Part shown: piece by piece, positions 62,167 through 64,000 of the stretch
Layout of the letters: the number at the start of each line of letters is the position of its first letter
How positions within the stretch are numbered: the stretch's first letter is position 1
NCBI GenBank assembly: GCA_001986395.2
Contig: MQVO02000001.1
Span: forward strand, 2,480,001 to 2,544,000
Source: Irpex lacteus
Taxonomy: Eukaryota > Basidiomycota > Agaricomycetes > Polyporales > Irpicaceae
DNA length: 64,000 nucleotides
Direction of reading: 5' to 3'
Translations under genes and position numbers: made by a program
Notes under the pieces: model-generated
What the model saw: only the letters and a program-made list of their open reading frames with translations
What the model was told of the DNA's origin: nothing
The model's database searches: none

Positions 62167-62226
62167 AAGGTCAGTGAAACATCCTATAGGTCACAAACCT
62201 GCTGATTCCTCATTTACACAGGCAAC

Positions 62227-64000
62227 ATGATCTCTCTGGTCTTCCTTGCAGCGACACTATCCGTGTCCTTCGCTATCTACCGCATTTCCAGAGTTGGCAA
62301 GAGAGAAGGTTACTTGCCTCCCGGGCCACCGACTGTGCCTCTCTTGGGAAATATCCACATATTTCCTCGCGTGTTCGCGCACTTCCAGTACGGATACTCT
62401 ACGCCGTCCGTCGTACGGGTGGTAGTTCTTACATCTACATCAGATTCTCGGCTTGGGCCCGTCAATACGGCGACATTTATAGTCTCAAAGTTGGCTCAGG
62501 CACCGTAATCGTCATCTCTTCTGCGGCAGCCTTCCGAGAAGTTATCGATAAGAACTCTGGGATCACTGCTGATAGGCCACCAAACCATTTTGCAGACACG
62601 GTGACCAGCGGCGGACTCAATCTGTTCTTGTGAGTAGTATGCGGTTTCGCTCACAGTGATGTGTCAACTGAAAGGGGACGTGCTTTCAGAGCTCGGTATG
62701 GCGATAAGTGGCGTTCACTCCGACGCGGTGCTCACGAGGTTTTGACACCCCAAGCATCAATGGAGCATCGAACGGTACAGGACGCTGAGTGTGCGCAGCT
62801 CATGTACGACGTGTTGCGTTCACCTAAGGTAATTCTATGTGATGTTTTGGTTTATGACTGTCATTTATCTTTGCTTTAGGACCACTTCAACGCAGTCCGA
62901 CGCTTTTCGTCCTCGCTCGTTCTGTCCATTGTTTTCGGAAAGCGCGCACCGCAGTTTTCTACAAAAGAGGTCACCGCCTTTTATCACGTTCAACACCTAT
63001 GGGAGTATCTGCTCTTTCCGGGATCGTTCCCTCCCGTTGACCAGATTCCTTGGCTCAAATATATTCCCGAGAGGTTTGCAAAATGGAAGCAAGCCTGCCG
63101 CGAAGTACGAGATTTGCAAAGAGAGTTATACTTTGGTCTTCTGGACGAGGCAGAGAAACGCACTGTCGAGAATGGATGCTTCATTGAAACTGTGCTGAAG
63201 CGTGCTGACGAATGGGGCATGGACCGTGAGATGATTGGGTAAGATGTCAATCTATGGTCACGTCAAGTCAAATCGAGTTATTGACCATCCGGTATAGCTA
63301 TCTCGGCGGCGCATTGATTGAAGGTGGCTCAGACACGACCTCGTCATTCACCAACTCTATGGTTCTAGCTATCACTGCGTTTCCTGATGCTCAGAAGAAA
63401 GCACAAGAAGAGCTCGACCGGGTTATAGGAAGTGATAGGGCCCCGGAGTGGGAGGACTTGGAAGATCTCCCTTATATTCGCGCTCTGCTGAAGGAAGTTC
63501 ACCGATTTAGGCCGACTGCGCCACTTATTCCTCGCGCGGCAACCGCTGATCTCATGGTGAGTTCACTGTCAATATAGACTCTGGAGCTTGTTTATGCTTA
63601 GTCTTATTTTTAGTACCGCGGGTATAAAATCCCTGAGGGATCGACCATCATTGCAAATATGTGTACGCTCTTAATATGGTTCTCAGATATCATTACCTCA
63701 CTTTAACTCCTGCAGGGGGGATGTTTCATGATCCTGCTGTGTATGAAGACCCGGAGAAGTTTAACCCAGATAGATACATGATCTCAGAGGTTGGAACGAA
63801 GCCGGAACATGAATACGACCTTGGTCAGAGGAACGATCTGTCATTTGGTGGTGGAAGGGTAAACAAGCCCGCCTTCTAAGCGCTCATTCGATCGCTAAAC
63901 TAGCAATATTGGTTATAGCGTGTCTGTGCAGGTATGCACGTTGCAAAATACTCTGTAGTAAGTGCTCGGTATAAACTAAATAGCCGTAAAGTTGCATTAA
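62227..64000 (+). CDS. Cytochrome P450 monooxygenase, copy B (truncated by window end)
   Basis: MISLVFLAATLSVSFAIYRI anchor, then GYLPPGPPTVPLLGNIHIFP. Splicing removes the apparent readthrough at the end of exon 1, giving FSAWARQYGDIYSLKVGSGT. The following exons have ARYGDKWRSLRRGAHEVLTP, DHFNAVRRFSSSLVLSIVFG, GGALIEGGSDTTSSFTNSMV and LLKEVHRFRP. The heme loop is again split: FGGGR is followed by an intron and RVCAGMHVAKYSV, so the axial Cys is present. Very similar to P450 A throughout, with the same intron positions. The final exons (about 90 residues) are beyond the window. Divergent from OYE 2. A functional, recently duplicated monooxygenase is likely. Confidence 0.93.

Larger units (their letters stand above)
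60001..62226. other. Divergent intergenic region of OYE 2 and P450 B, 2.2 kb
   Basis: Carries TATA boxes for both genes and the TCGGGAATCCGA site. A plus frame at 61352-61543 could continue by splicing into a short EDIQDLNDETRRSHQ-type frame near 61670-61760, but I recognise no family and do not call it. The remaining open frames are unsupported. Confidence 0.4.

Overview
The window reads as nuclear DNA of a filamentous basidiomycete, most likely an Agaricomycete. Genes are split by many GT-AG introns of roughly 45-65 bp, intergenic spaces are short, and several families typical of Agaricomycetes are present (DUF6534-type seven-helix membrane proteins, fungal F-box-like proteins, Tsp2-type tetraspanin, an Ssr4-type chromatin-remodelling subunit). 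I saw no bacterial-type operons, CRISPR arrays, rRNA genes, convincing tRNAs or intact transposons. The species cannot be fixed from the sequence alone.

Layout. 0.3-10 kb: two DUF6534-like membrane proteins flanking a 14-helix MFS drug/H+ antiporter. 11-16.9 kb: an F-box-like protein, the CCDC25/Jlp2 orthologue, an FMN-dependent 2-hydroxyacid oxidase, a possible small unannotated gene and a tiny DMAC1-like mitochondrial protein. 17-28 kb: a housekeeping block with SLP1 (ER SUN-domain protein), the V-ATPase proteolipid c subunit, thioredoxin reductase, a Tsp2-type tetraspanin and a LEA2-like single-pass membrane protein. 28.4-36.6 kb: a direct tandem duplication of a large gene coding for two sets of RRM-like folds, a long charged coiled coil and a C-terminal segment with an HPDK motif; I recognise no named family for it. 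38-42 kb: a small Ser/Thr/Lys-rich protein, an SRPK-like kinase and Msp1. 42.6-50.3 kb: tandem secreted type-B carboxylesterases with duplicated upstream flanks. 50.3-52 kb: Ssr4. 52-64 kb: a repeated cassette of an old yellow enzyme (minus) divergent from a cytochrome P450 (plus); the second P450 runs off the end of the window.

Genes working together. The OYE-P450 cassettes, with the neighbouring esterases, look like a small oxidoreductive metabolic locus (specialised metabolism or detoxification), although Ssr4 sits inside it. A 12-bp inverted repeat of CGG/CCG type lies at almost the same distance upstream of both OYE genes and may be a shared operator. The dominant theme of the window is gene duplication: four paralogous pairs (DUF6534, RRM/coiled-coil/HPDK, carboxylesterase, OYE-P450) in 64 kb.

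Coding intervals are given from start codon to stop codon including introns. Splice sites were read by eye from GT-AG signals and frame continuity.
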